From the NCBI GenBank assembly GCA_002716385.1, contig PBAX01000018.1, positions 20,403-84,402 on the forward strand: a stretch of 64,000 bases of DNA. The letters are read 5' to 3'. The notes beneath the pieces are model-generated. The model searched no databases, had not been told where the DNA came from, and saw nothing but the letters and a program-made list of their open reading frames with translations. Of the stretch, positions 27,462-36,376 are shown in pieces. The translations under genes were made by a program, and so were the position numbers. Within the stretch, counting starts at the first letter, position 1, and each line of letters starts with the position of its first letter. Source of the stretch: Phycisphaerae bacterium (GTDB taxonomy: Bacteria; Planctomycetota; Phycisphaerae; Phycisphaerales; SM1A02).

Positions 27462-29159
27462 TCACTTCTTGGATGCAGGCATCCGTTCCTCGAGGACCTT
27501 GATCACCTCGACGGCGTTGGCGTCGCTGCGAACTCGAGCCAGATCAAGTGCGGACTGGCCGGACGTCGAGACCACATCGATCTCGGCACCGTTGTCCAGA
27601 AGCAGTCTGATCTTGTCGGCGGTTCCACCGTTGTGCTCGGCGGCACGCAGCAGTGCGGTCTTTCCGTTGCGATCCTTGGCATTGAGGTTGGCCTTGGCTT
27701 CGACAAGCGCCTTCATGCCTTCCAGCTTTCCGGTCTGGGCAGCGTGCATGATCGGCGTACCACCATCAACCGAATCGCGTGCCTCGATGTCGGCACCGGC
27801 TCGGATGAGAATCGGGATCGAATTCGAATCGCCCACCGCGGAGGACCAGATCAACGGCGTGTATCCCGTCGCGGCCCCCTTGGTTTCCAATTCGGCGCCG
27901 GCATCAACGAGCACCTGGACGCAATCCGCATTTCCGAATGCGGAGGACCAGGCAAGAGGACCGCCGATCACGAGATCGCGGGCATTCACATCGGCACCGT
28001 TCTCAAGCAGCATGACGAGGACCCTGGGGTTCTTGGAAGTACCACCATGCATGAGGGCGGTTCGCTTGACTCGGTCAGTCGCATCGACCTCCGCACCGGC
28101 ATCGAGAAGGATCTGCAACGCTTCGGTATTGCCGTTCTTCGCGGCGATGCCCAGCAGGGTCACACCTGATGAATCCTTCTCATCGACGTTGGCGTTCGCT
28201 TCCGCCAATCGCGTCTTGAGTTCTGCATGACGACCCTGTCTGACGAGTGTGGACATGTCCGCAACTCGAGCAGGCTTGGCAGCGGTTTCGGCACTGCCCT
28301 TCTTGTCCTTGGAATTCTTGGTCGTGTTGCTCTGTCGTTTCTCACGAATTCGACGCTGGATCTCGGCTCGCTGTTCACGATTGAGATCGACCACAGTGAA
28401 GAACTGGTTACAGCGGTCATGCCCCTCGAAGTAGAAGGTCAGCTTCGCGTTCTCAGCGTTGTTCCACCATTTGTCCCAGTCGACCACCACCTCATGGCGG
28501 TTGGCAGCCTCGGCAGGGACGACCTTGAGCACATCCGGCGTGGAACGCGTGATCTTGAACGGCTTCTCGTCTATTGATTCGAGTACGATCACACCTTCGG
28601 GGTTCTTGTCTATGCCCAGCTTGTCAGGCGTCATCTTCACGAAGGAGATGGACTCCCCCACAACCGGAACACGCAACTGTGGATAGCCATCGATCGTGAA
28701 TGTCACGGTCTTGTTCAGCTTGCGGGCAGTCGGACCGCCTCGCATCCGAACCTTGACCTCCGTCGTCTCACCAGGCCCCAGAACGGTGTTCCGCTGGAAA
28801 TCAGCCGTCGTACAACCACACGAGGCCTTGGCGGATCGAATGGTCACGGGTTCTGCACTTGAATTCCTAAGTGTGACAACAGCTTCCTTGGTCTCGGTGG
28901 TCGAGAACTCCCCGAGCTCGATCATTTCAGGTTCTGCAATGATCACCTGCTCGGTCAACACGGCATCGGCACCGGGCGGTGGCCCAGTCGGTGTCAGCAT
29001 CAAGGGTGGCGTGCCAGGAGCAGCCTTCGCTGGCTGGGCGTCGCCGGGCTGGGCCTGTGAAGGACTCAACTGCCCCTGAGCGACTACTGGAGTTGCCGTG
29101 AAACCACCAATCAAAAGAAGGGCGAATACCTTCATGCTCAATGTAAGACTGCGTTGCAT
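27462..29159 (-). CDS. Secreted DUF1573-ankyrin fusion protein
   Basis: The 565-residue product starts with a signal peptide (MKVFALLLIGGFTATPVVAQ, after eight residues), a Pro/Ala/Gln-rich linker, then a DUF1573 domain (about 75-260) with the family signature SAKASCGCTTADF and LGPGETTEVKVRMR. A basic, Lys/Ser-rich segment (about 265-300) leads into seven or so ankyrin repeats (about 320-555; e.g. GVTLLGIAAKNGNTEALQIL). DUF1573 is an immunoglobulin-like fold common on outer surfaces of planctomycetes and Bacteroidetes. ATG 29157-29159 is preceded by AGAGGA. An extracytoplasmic protein-binding role is inferred. Confidence 0.85.
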   Translation of the reverse strand: MQRSLTLSMKVFALLLIGGFTATPVVAQGQLSPSQAQPGDAQPAKAAPGTPPLMLTPTGPPPGADAVLTEQVIIAEPEMIELGEFSTTETKEAVVTLRNSSAEPVTIRSAKASCGCTTADFQRNTVLGPGETTEVKVRMRGGPTARKLNKTVTFTIDGYPQLRVPVVGESISFVKMTPDKLGIDKNPEGVIVLESIDEKPFKITRSTPDVLKVVPAEAANRHEVVVDWDKWWNNAENAKLTFYFEGHDRCNQFFTVVDLNREQRAEIQRRIREKRQSNTTKNSKDKKGSAETAAKPARVADMSTLVRQGRHAELKTRLAEANANVDEKDSSGVTLLGIAAKNGNTEALQILLDAGAEVDATDRVKRTALMHGGTSKNPRVLVMLLENGADVNARDLVIGGPLAWSSAFGNADCVQVLVDAGAELETKGAATGYTPLIWSSAVGDSNSIPILIRAGADIEARDSVDGGTPIMHAAQTGKLEGMKALVEAKANLNAKDRNGKTALLRAAEHNGGTADKIRLLLDNGAEIDVVSTSGQSALDLARVRSDANAVEVIKVLEERMPASKK

Positions 29160-29570
29160 GACACACTTTTCCTCTGTTTGTCCATGAGCCAGAATCGACA
29201 CAGGACTTGGTTTGGGGAGTTTTCTCGGACGAAGCCCTGTCTTCATCGGGCCTGATTCAATGTACGTAAGCCAACTACCTCAACCGCATTTGAAACCCGA
29301 AGAACCGGAGGCCTCGTGCCTCACCACAATGCGTTCCTCGGAACTCAACAATGGTAGCCGAAAGCAACCTTGTCGGTTCGGATCAATTGGGCTATTGAGT
29401 CAACGATTCAAAAGAGACCGTTATTGGGGAAAAACACATATAAATTCGTGTTATCGGGTCTTCACAACACAAAAACACGCCACTCACCGTCCTGTAACAA
29501 GGGGAATAAGCAGCACGGGGAGCAACCTTCAGCCAGCCGAGCTATGCTCCGCCCTTCAAAGGGTCAATCA
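29160..29570. other. Divergent intergenic region
   Basis: About 410 bases lie between the divergent DUF1573-ankyrin and Memo-like genes. The right half is AT-richer than its surroundings, including a TATAAAT (about 29439-29445) that could be a -10 element for the Memo-like gene, without a convincing -35. No RNA gene or repeat is seen. Confidence 0.4.
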
Positions 29571-30779
29571 ATGAGTACGAACGAAATACCTGAACACATT
29601 CAGAAGCCGCACATTCGAAGAGTCCACCCCATCCCGGGCCAGGACCCGAACGGACGCCCCATCGTCCAGCTCAGAGATCCCTTCATGCTGGCCAGAGATC
29701 GAATGCTGGGCGTACCGGTTCAGGCAATGCAGGCGATCCAGCAGTTCGATGGTGAACATACGCTGGAACAGATCGCCGAGTCGGTCAAGCGGAATGTGAC
29801 CGATATCCAGACGCTTGCCAAGAACATGGATGAGGCCGGACTCCTCTGGGGGCCCCGAAGCGAAGCCCTGGAAGCTTCGCTCAAAGAGGAATTGGAACGT
29901 ATGGGACATCTTCCCATGCGACACAGCAGGGTACTGGGTGAAACGGAAGAAGCCGCCCGTACGAAACTTCGCGAGTGGATGCATCAGATCGAGGATCCTG
30001 AAATCGAGGGCACCGTCCGAGGGCTCGTAGTACCACGACTTGATTTCAATGCCCTCTACCCCGTCTACGCGGGCGCCTACCACACCGTCCTCAACCAGAA
30101 GATCGATCATGTCCTGATTCTGGGATGCAATCAGTCCGGACTTGGAGAAGGTGTCATCCTCTCGCAACTGGGACTCCAATCCCCACTTGGCATCCTCCCG
30201 GCCGACACAGGCTTCATAGAAGCCATGACTGATCGTCTGGGCAAGGACTGTCTGCGAGATGAACTTGATCACATGACTGAGCATGGGCCTGAAATGCAGG
30301 CACCCTGGATACAGGAATGCCTCAGCGAAGCTGCGTCCGTGACCGTTGCACTCGTACCTGATCCAATCGCTCATTCCTCGGAAGATACCGGTGACTACGT
30401 GTCGAACAAGGCCTTTGCGCAGGCCGCAAGGGATGTCATGAGCAGCATCGGGGGACGAACCCTGGTATTGGCCGCGGTCGACCTGAGCTCTGTCGGACCA
30501 CAGGTCGGAGAGCCTCGCCCAGTGGATGACCAGCGACGATTCGACGTGGAGCGACATGATCGAGAAATGCTTGGAACATTTGCCACAGGTGATGCAGATA
30601 GTTTCCTTGATGAAGTGAGACGAACACGGAACCCCACCCGGTGGTCCGGCATCGGCCCCATGTCCATGCTTCTTGAGATTCTTCCGGATGCAACGGTCGA
30701 ACTGATCGACTATCGACAGATGATGCTGGATGACAAGGGGTCCGCGATGATCAGCGAAGCCTGCCTCTCGATCACATGA
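29571..30779 (+). CDS. Memo-like family protein (AmmeMemoRadiSam protein B-like)
   Basis: ATG 29571 gives 402 residues; the frame extends 67 codons upstream without protein-like content. An N-terminal part of about 120 residues holds a small winged-helix-like segment (FDGEHTLEQIAESVKRN and a following helix). The rest resembles the Memo fold: VRGLVVPRLDF, HVLILGCNQ, LGILPADTGF, TLVLAAVDLSSVG. In canonical Memo proteins the first segment is a Pro-His-Ala-Gly-Tyr metal-site motif; here it is Pro-Arg-Leu-Asp-Phe, so the metal site is probably altered. Its stop overlaps the dtd start as ATGA. Function unknown. Confidence 0.7.
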   Translation: MSTNEIPEHIQKPHIRRVHPIPGQDPNGRPIVQLRDPFMLARDRMLGVPVQAMQAIQQFDGEHTLEQIAESVKRNVTDIQTLAKNMDEAGLLWGPRSEALEASLKEELERMGHLPMRHSRVLGETEEAARTKLREWMHQIEDPEIEGTVRGLVVPRLDFNALYPVYAGAYHTVLNQKIDHVLILGCNQSGLGEGVILSQLGLQSPLGILPADTGFIEAMTDRLGKDCLRDELDHMTEHGPEMQAPWIQECLSEAASVTVALVPDPIAHSSEDTGDYVSNKAFAQAARDVMSSIGGRTLVLAAVDLSSVGPQVGEPRPVDDQRRFDVERHDREMLGTFATGDADSFLDEVRRTRNPTRWSGIGPMSMLLEILPDATVELIDYRQMMLDDKGSAMISEACLSIT

Positions 30780-31219
30780 TCGCCGTTGTCCAACGTGTCT
30801 CCAAAGCCGGCGTCACGGTTGCCGAAGCCGGACATGACGCTCGGATCGAACTAGGTCTGGTGGTTCTTCTCTGCATAGAACATGAGGATACGCCTGAAAA
30901 GGCCAGCTGGATGGCGGCCAAGATCGCCAAACTCCGTGTATTCGAGGATGACGACCAACGCTTCAATCTTTCGATCAAGGATGTAGCGGGGTCAGTGCTT
31001 CTTGTCAGCCAGTTCACGCTCGCAGGCGATTGCTCCAAGGGCAATAGACCGAGTTTCATTTCTGCCGCGTCTCCGGAAGCGGGACAGGATCTCATTGACA
31101 AGGTACAGCAGCTGCTTCATCAGGAACATGACATCCCTGTTGAATGCGGTGTGTTCGGCGCCTCGATGAAAGTCGATCTGGTCAATGAAGGCCCAGCCAC
31201 GTTCATTCTGAGGAGATGA
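30776..31219 (+). CDS. dtd: D-aminoacyl-tRNA deacylase
   Basis: Dtd removes D-amino acids from mischarged tRNAs in the cytoplasm. The 147-residue length is standard. SQFTL at residues 78-82 and the end motif NEGPATFIL (family form Asn-x-Gly-Pro-x-Thr) form the catalytic pocket. The start MIAVVQRVSKAGVTV is typical. The ATG overlaps the stop of the Memo-like gene by four bases, indicating one transcript. Confidence 0.95.
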   Translation: MIAVVQRVSKAGVTVAEAGHDARIELGLVVLLCIEHEDTPEKASWMAAKIAKLRVFEDDDQRFNLSIKDVAGSVLLVSQFTLAGDCSKGNRPSFISAASPEAGQDLIDKVQQLLHQEHDIPVECGVFGASMKVDLVNEGPATFILRR

Positions 31220-31237
31220 GTTGCCGGCCAAGATCGA

Positions 31238-31390
31238 TGTTCAAAAGAAAAAAAGAGAGCCCGATGCTGCAAAGCAACAAACGAGCTCCTTGTGGGGGGG
31301 GCATTGGTTGGTCGAGGCGTCGTGCCTCTGAATACTACTTCGTGCATTCCCCGGCTCAGGTTCCTGACGAAATAAATAAAAATGCACGTT
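31238..31390 (-). ncRNA. Putative structured small RNA ending at a strong terminator
   Basis: Downstream of the uracil-DNA glycosylase stop on the minus strand lies a non-coding stretch of about 150 bases. It includes an AT-rich lead (ATTTTTATTTATTTCG), then AACCTGAGCCGGGGAATGCA, a hairpin GAGGC-ACGAC-GCCTC, a run of eight C that can pair with the GGGG, and a clear Rho-independent terminator. The CCTGAGCCG piece also occurs near the 5' part of 6S RNA, so a 6S-like RNA is one possibility, but the length is short for it. It could also be a long 3' untranslated region. It shows no SRP RNA core (no GGAAG tetraloop region) and no tmRNA tag frame. Confidence 0.35.
31248..31288 (-). terminator. Rho-independent terminator
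   Basis: On the minus strand GAGCTCG pairs with CGGGCTC, enclosing a second stem TGTTGC/GCAGCA with a TTT loop, followed by TCTTTTTTT. It is the best intrinsic terminator in the window and ends either the putative small RNA or the uracil-DNA glycosylase transcript. Confidence 0.85.
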
Positions 31391-31403
31391 GTCATCTAAA
31401 AGA

Positions 31404-32114
31404 TCATTGAAGCTTGGCCATGACCTGCTTCATATCATTCCAGACATGAGCGCGAATCTCTGGGGTGTACTGCCTCAACAAGTAGGCAGGGTGGAATGTG
31501 GGCATGACATCGATGGTCAGATCACCGTCGTTCCACTGACCCCATATACCTCTTAGACGGGAAATCGGTTCAGTCGTATCAAGAAGAAAATGGGCGGCAG
31601 GCCTTCCAAGTGCCACGATCACTCTGGGCCTGATGATCTGTAGTTGCTCCACGAGATAAGGCGAGTGAGCTGAGATTTCATCAGGCAATGGCGCTCGATT
31701 TCCGGGCGGTCGGGCCTTGAGGATATTGGCGATATACACCTGCTCGCGGGCAAAGCCCATCGCCGTAATGATGTCATCGAGCTTCTTGCCGGCAGCACCC
31801 ACAAAGGGCCGACCCTCCCGGTCCTCATCGGCCCCTGGAGCCTCTCCAACGAACATCAGCTCTGCGTCACAGGGGCCCTCCCCGAATACCGGGCGGTTAG
31901 CATCGCCAAGAGACTCACTCAAGGGAAAAACACCACAAAAGCGGCTTTCAAGACTTTCTAGGAGTTGTTCGCGACTTTTGGATTTATCCATCGACTTTTC
32001 GGCTGGGGCCGATATCGTTCTGGATCGGTTGGGGATAAATGTGGACCCGAAGAGAAACTCCGTCTCAAGGGCCTGACGTGCGATCGTCCTCAGTTGTTCG
32101 GAACTACTTGTCAT
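31404..32114 (-). CDS. Uracil-DNA glycosylase, family 4-like, without Fe-S cysteines
   Basis: The 236-residue protein has the family 4 motifs: GEAPGADEDREGRPFVG (about 90-106), NILKARPPGNR (about 130-140) and MPTFHPAYLLR near the end. These enzymes remove uracil from DNA. Family 4 normally binds a 4Fe-4S cluster through four cysteines; here Cys60 is kept, but the others are Phe63, Ala134 and Ser151. The N-terminal helix LRTIARQALETEFLFGSTFIP resembles that of relatives, so I kept ATG 32112-32114. The missing cluster is the main oddity. Confidence 0.88.
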   Translation of the reverse strand: MTSSSEQLRTIARQALETEFLFGSTFIPNRSRTISAPAEKSMDKSKSREQLLESLESRFCGVFPLSESLGDANRPVFGEGPCDAELMFVGEAPGADEDREGRPFVGAAGKKLDDIITAMGFAREQVYIANILKARPPGNRAPLPDEISAHSPYLVEQLQIIRPRVIVALGRPAAHFLLDTTEPISRLRGIWGQWNDGDLTIDVMPTFHPAYLLRQYTPEIRAHVWNDMKQVMAKLQ

Positions 32115-32300
32115 GGCTCAAGATCTAACGATTCAGCATGGGTCTGACAAAATGGGACCGGTCAAATTGTTCAAGCGTATTGTGAAATCTGGCGATTTCA
32201 TACTTGAACCTTTGCCAGAACAGGCAACAATGCCCCCCATCTTCTTGGGAGGGAAGAGAAGGAGAAGCTCGAGTAATCGAGAATTCAGAAGGACTAACGG

Positions 32301-32888
32301 ATGAGCTTCACTTCACGATCGACAACCAGTCTTCAAGCGTATCACACGCTTTTGTACCGCGTACCCCTCCACCCGGAGTTCTTCCGGATCGAGGCTCGCG
32401 AGAAGGCGTCCCACAGCAACTATGGATTCGAATCCTGGCTGTTTCAGGGGGGCCATGCATTTCGGTTCGAACTGGACGACCTCAGCATCACCGAGGTTGT
32501 CACACCGGATCCGAGCATCATCCCTGAGCGAGGTCTGGTCACCTCGCTTCCATGTGCCGGTGAAAAGGACCATGAGTCAGAAATTGCCGATCGAGTCACC
32601 TATGTGACCTCGATCCAGACGGAAACACTCTCGGATCATCTCTATCAGGGCACCTATCGGGAAATGCTCGAACACGGCCGCATGAGCGAAGGTCTGATGA
32701 AGGTCTGGGAAGAAGGTGGCCCGCCAAATCTTTCACTCATCGAGCATCAACGGTATTCGGATGAAGTCCATATTCAGGGCTACCATCTCCGAAGTGATTG
32801 CCTGATGGTCCTCAGGACCCAGTCGATCTTTCAGATCGGGTGTGACGGAGACACCGGCTCCGAAACGGACAACGCTGACACGGACTGA
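32301..32888 (+). CDS. Hypothetical protein
   Basis: The 195-residue soluble-looking product has AAGGA before its ATG and strong protein-like composition, with LLYRVPLHPEFF, GFESWLFQGGHAFRFEL and ERGLVTSLPCAGEKDHE. There is no signal peptide or membrane helix. The tail is acidic (GSETDNADTD). I cannot assign a known domain. It lies between divergent uracil-DNA glycosylase and a convergent membrane protein gene, with its own terminator, so it is probably a single-gene unit. Confidence 0.7.
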   Translation: MSFTSRSTTSLQAYHTLLYRVPLHPEFFRIEAREKASHSNYGFESWLFQGGHAFRFELDDLSITEVVTPDPSIIPERGLVTSLPCAGEKDHESEIADRVTYVTSIQTETLSDHLYQGTYREMLEHGRMSEGLMKVWEEGGPPNLSLIEHQRYSDEVHIQGYHLRSDCLMVLRTQSIFQIGCDGDTGSETDNADTD

Positions 32889-32906
32889 GATTTCCATTGA
32901 TTCAAA

Positions 32907-32942
32907 AAAAGGTCCCCCATGAGATTCATGGGGGGCCTTTTT
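32907..32942. terminator. Bidirectional terminator
   Basis: A GC-rich stem (about 15 bases: AAAGGTCCCCCATGA with TCATGGGGGGCCTTT) with a short loop is flanked by an A run on the left and a T run on the right. It lies between convergent genes and can serve both. Confidence 0.85.
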
Positions 32943-32980
32943 CATTTCCATTCAGTCGCATGCCGACGAGGAACTGCGGA

Positions 32981-34384
32981 TCATCCGCGGTCGCTGGACT
33001 CAGGTGCCAGTGTTCCGGGAATCAAACCGGGATACCAGATCGTATCGTCCTCAAGTCCATCACAGGCCCGCCTCATGAGCAGGTAGATCCTTGTCCATGC
33101 AGCACAGAGATAGCTGAAAATCCAGCTCAGGACCAGGACGATAACAACCGATTCCCAGAACCCGATGAACCAACCGGTGGCCGAACCCCACCAGGATGAG
33201 GATCCTGCAGCGGGCTTCTGGATGCTCGAGAAGATTTCGATGGCACCACCTGCACCATCCATGGTTGAATTCCACGCCCAGAAACCCTGCAGACCTGCGG
33301 TGGTTGCAAGCGCGGCATTCGCAAGTGTCAGCACAAGAACAAGTCCGAGCCCCAACCCGATCAAACCCATGCCGATGTAGAGGATCAGGTGCAAGGGCCT
33401 CGTGACCATGTAGGAGAAAGCCCTTTGCATGGCATCTCCACCATCACAGTTTTCCACGGCGACCGCTGGAACCAGCATCCCCCCCGCCGTCGCATAGGCA
33501 AAGAGGAGAAGCACGATGCCAAGACCGATCAGAAGACTGAAGCCGTAGAACACCGACACCAGAAGATTGAGAACCGGGACATTCATCAGCAATCCGACGA
33601 CGAGTAGGACACCAGACAAGCCGGCCGCCATCACAAGTGGAATCAGAACACTCGAATAGAAGTTGATGAACCTCGACATCGCGAAGTCGGCGGCCTCCAA
33701 GGGGCCACATCGCTGACCCCCCGCTGCCATCAGGGCCTCCATGCGACACATGGCGCCTCCGAAGATTGAGATCAGAAGCAGACACCACAAACCCATGAAC
33801 AGCATGAACCAGCATTGGCCATGAACCCACAATCGTCTGGGTGTATGCCAGACGATACCGATACCCGCGTCGATTATGGTCACCGGCGAGAGTTGAAGCG
33901 TTCCCTCGGCGATGTTCGCCAGTTGAAGTCCAATCCAGTCGACCGTCGCTTCGAAGGGCCCTCGACCACGTGTGCCATTGACCGCATCGAAATCCCGGAT
34001 GAATGACTCCATCCGCTTGCCTTCGATGGCTCCGGGAGTCGCATACATCTTCTGCATCTCCGAGAAGACTTCCTGAGGACTGGTAGGTTCATCAATCTCG
34101 AGATCGAGATCCGTCCACCTGTCCGCGGCACGCCTGACCGATCGCTGCTGTCCGACCGTGAGCTCACCATCCCATGGCGAGGCCATCAGACCCTCTGGAG
34201 GAACAGGAGTTCCGACCGCATCCCACAACTGACCGCCCAGGGCGATCAAGGCAATGACGAGCATGGAAAGGGCCAGCCTTCCCGGCTGAAGCGATGAGCC
34301 TATGGCCTTGAGGACCCGTCCGAACCGAAAGACCTTTCCGAATTCCATCTCGTCAACGGTAGTGCGATGGACATCGCGTTCCAT
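32981..34384 (-). CDS. Multi-pass membrane protein of unknown function
   Basis: The 467-residue product has one membrane helix near residues 35-52, a hydrophilic region of about 130 residues with acidic helices (53-180), and then about five hydrophobic segments (about 195-215, 250-275, 280-310, 340-370, 410-435). An AGGAGA site precedes the ATG. No family motif is recognised, though the later half resembles large permease-like membrane proteins of unknown role in planctomycetes. No partner genes are evident. Confidence 0.7.
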   Translation of the reverse strand: MERDVHRTTVDEMEFGKVFRFGRVLKAIGSSLQPGRLALSMLVIALIALGGQLWDAVGTPVPPEGLMASPWDGELTVGQQRSVRRAADRWTDLDLEIDEPTSPQEVFSEMQKMYATPGAIEGKRMESFIRDFDAVNGTRGRGPFEATVDWIGLQLANIAEGTLQLSPVTIIDAGIGIVWHTPRRLWVHGQCWFMLFMGLWCLLLISIFGGAMCRMEALMAAGGQRCGPLEAADFAMSRFINFYSSVLIPLVMAAGLSGVLLVVGLLMNVPVLNLLVSVFYGFSLLIGLGIVLLLFAYATAGGMLVPAVAVENCDGGDAMQRAFSYMVTRPLHLILYIGMGLIGLGLGLVLVLTLANAALATTAGLQGFWAWNSTMDGAGGAIEIFSSIQKPAAGSSSWWGSATGWFIGFWESVVIVLVLSWIFSYLCAAWTRIYLLMRRACDGLEDDTIWYPGLIPGTLAPESSDRG

Positions 34385-34531
34385 GGGAATCTCCTGTGTT
34401 GATTACAGAAGCATCATCACAACTGAACGATCCCTAGGCAAGGGCGCAGGTCACGCCGGCCTCAGAGACCCCCTGAAGCCCGATCACGCCACCATGACCA
34501 CCGTCCCCGATGACGAATGACGAATTTAAAT

Positions 34532-35116
34532 TCAGATCTTGTCGCGAGTTCGAACATTGAACAGCGTACGACGCATGGTCCTCTTCAGATTGTCGACGAG
34601 CCCCATGCTCTGGATTCTCTTGAGATTTCCGTCCCGAAGTGATGGCATGAAATCAGATTCGACACCCATGAATTCATACAGCAGATCGAGATACGGCTTG
34701 CCGAGATAGATCATCGTCTCATAGGAGGAGATGTACCACGGGTAGTCCATCGACATGACTTGCAGCATGATGTCACGAGCTCGATCGGAATGCCGCTTGA
34801 CCTCGTAGGAACCCCGTCGCATGAATCGACCTCTGCGGGAATATTCGGACAAGGTGATGTCTCTTGTCGTCAGAATGAAATGGAGATCATGCGTGTCCGA
34901 ATAGTCCCGAACCCACTGGTTCACGTCGGCAAACGTGGCCTCCGGCCCCGATGGAAGCGATACGTGCCATACACGATTCCCCTTGTCATCCTCCCATTCC
35001 TCTGATCGCTCCGAATCGAACGGAACACCCAGAAGCACCTGCGCGCAGATTCTGGCGGTGAGCGTGCTCCCTGAGCTTTCGGGACCTATGACAAAGAAGA
35101 ACTTAGGTTTCACCAT
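34532..35116 (-). CDS. Sulfotransferase-like protein
   Basis: The 194-residue protein has an N-terminal P-loop-like PAPS site (FFVIGPESSGSTLTARI, residues 7-23) and a later segment YEVKRHSDRARDIMLQV that fits the 3'-phosphate-binding region, followed by YPWYISSYETMIYLGKPYLDLLYEF. These enzymes pass sulfate from PAPS to sugars or other acceptors. It is shorter than usual sulfotransferases (about 250-300), so the assignment is by motif order and setting. It is followed upstream by a second sulfotransferase on the same strand with an 83-base gap. Confidence 0.7.
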   Translation of the reverse strand: MVKPKFFFVIGPESSGSTLTARICAQVLLGVPFDSERSEEWEDDKGNRVWHVSLPSGPEATFADVNQWVRDYSDTHDLHFILTTRDITLSEYSRRGRFMRRGSYEVKRHSDRARDIMLQVMSMDYPWYISSYETMIYLGKPYLDLLYEFMGVESDFMPSLRDGNLKRIQSMGLVDNLKRTMRRTLFNVRTRDKI

Positions 35117-35199
35117 GAATTCCTGCTGGGACAGAGAATGAATTCGCGAATCGTTACGTATCGGGGATCAAGTATACCAACGAAGGGTCACATTCAGAA

Positions 35200-36093
35200 C
35201 TACCAATCACCTTTGCGGGCACGGATCAGCATCTCCTCGGGATCCCAAGGCATCGCCCCCTCCGGAAATCGAGGTTGAAGCAAACGAGCTATCGCAGTCG
35301 TATCCTTGGCTGTCCGGTCAAGAATGTATTCAACGGTCCCGAGGCTGGGCGGATCAAGCCGGGTCGTGGACTTCTTCATGATGGAAGCTCTCAGGCCCGA
35401 GCGCATGGAAGAAGGCAGAAGCGGACGGACAATTTTACGGTAGAGCAAGGATGAGGAGACCGATTTACTCAATCTCGTGTTGACCAATTTCCCCTTGCTG
35501 ACATTGGCAGATGATCCGACATCGACTAGATCCGGCCGAGGGGAAAGCCCCAGAAACCTCTGCACAGACGCCGCCATCTGGGCCCTGTTGCGCATGTAGG
35601 ACTCGAAATGAAGCACCATGATCCTGTCCTCGCCGAACACCTGAACCCAGGGTTCGACCTGCTGACGATAAAGGGTGTATTCGATCAGTTCAGGAGTGGT
35701 TCTGATCGCCTTATTGATATCCGGATCAATGTCCGAACCGCCGTCGAACATGTGTTGATGATGTGAACGAATTCTGGATACAGGCTCACGGACAATGTAG
35801 ATCAGTCGAAGATCCTGACCAAGCAACTCCAGAGCTCGTTGTGGCGAACCCGAGTGCTCCGGAACCATGGTGTAGTAGGTGGATGCTTCGAACGTGATCT
35901 GCCCGGACCTGCATTGCCTGAAATTTCTCTGGTAGGCCGCTCGTCCCTCTGGCGTGAGCACGGCGTCATGATTGAGATCCCCCGGCTCCTTGCGATCCGG
36001 CGGGGAAATCGACGGGTGCGTCGCCAGATCCCCATGGAGCGTGGTCGTGCCGGATTTCATGGCACCAATGATGAGAAATGACGGCAAAGTCAT
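35200..36093 (-). CDS. Sulfotransferase domain protein
   Basis: The 297-residue protein has the PAPS 5'-phosphosulfate loop IIGAMKSGTTTL (residues 8-19), the 3'-phosphate motif IYIVREPVSRIRSHHQHM, and a Leu/Phe-rich domain later with VLHFESYMRN. It is likely to sulfate glycans, like heparan sulfate-type sulfotransferases, using PAPS. ATG 36091-36093 places the P-loop at the usual distance; the frame extends 14 codons upstream. It belongs to the sulfation-rich region with genes at 34.5, 39.9 and 43.7-45.6 kb. Confidence 0.88.
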   Translation of the reverse strand: MTLPSFLIIGAMKSGTTTLHGDLATHPSISPPDRKEPGDLNHDAVLTPEGRAAYQRNFRQCRSGQITFEASTYYTMVPEHSGSPQRALELLGQDLRLIYIVREPVSRIRSHHQHMFDGGSDIDPDINKAIRTTPELIEYTLYRQQVEPWVQVFGEDRIMVLHFESYMRNRAQMAASVQRFLGLSPRPDLVDVGSSANVSKGKLVNTRLSKSVSSSLLYRKIVRPLLPSSMRSGLRASIMKKSTTRLDPPSLGTVEYILDRTAKDTTAIARLLQPRFPEGAMPWDPEEMLIRARKGDW

Positions 36094-36376
36094 GCAGGCA
36101 TGCTTCCCAGTAGAGAGACGTGGATGGTCGAACACACGCTCACAGATCGCGATGCCTCCACGGAATTACATTCTATCTGCACAGTTTCAACGCCGGCTTG
36201 AATGATGGGACCCCGGATATGACAGAACGATCAACACATCAAGACGATCAAACAACCTCTGAAACCCCGGTTCTGGACATGAAAATGCCTTTTTCCTTGA
36301 TCGGAAGCGGCAAGGCAGTACAGTCATGTGTTAGCTTCATTGACCCGAAAACCGATACTCAAGGTCGATTACCAAC

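Noticed and set aside
31238..31390. SRP RNA or tmRNA in the gap after dtd
   Set aside because: No SRP core sequence with a GGAAG loop is present and the region is too short and lacks a tag frame for tmRNA.
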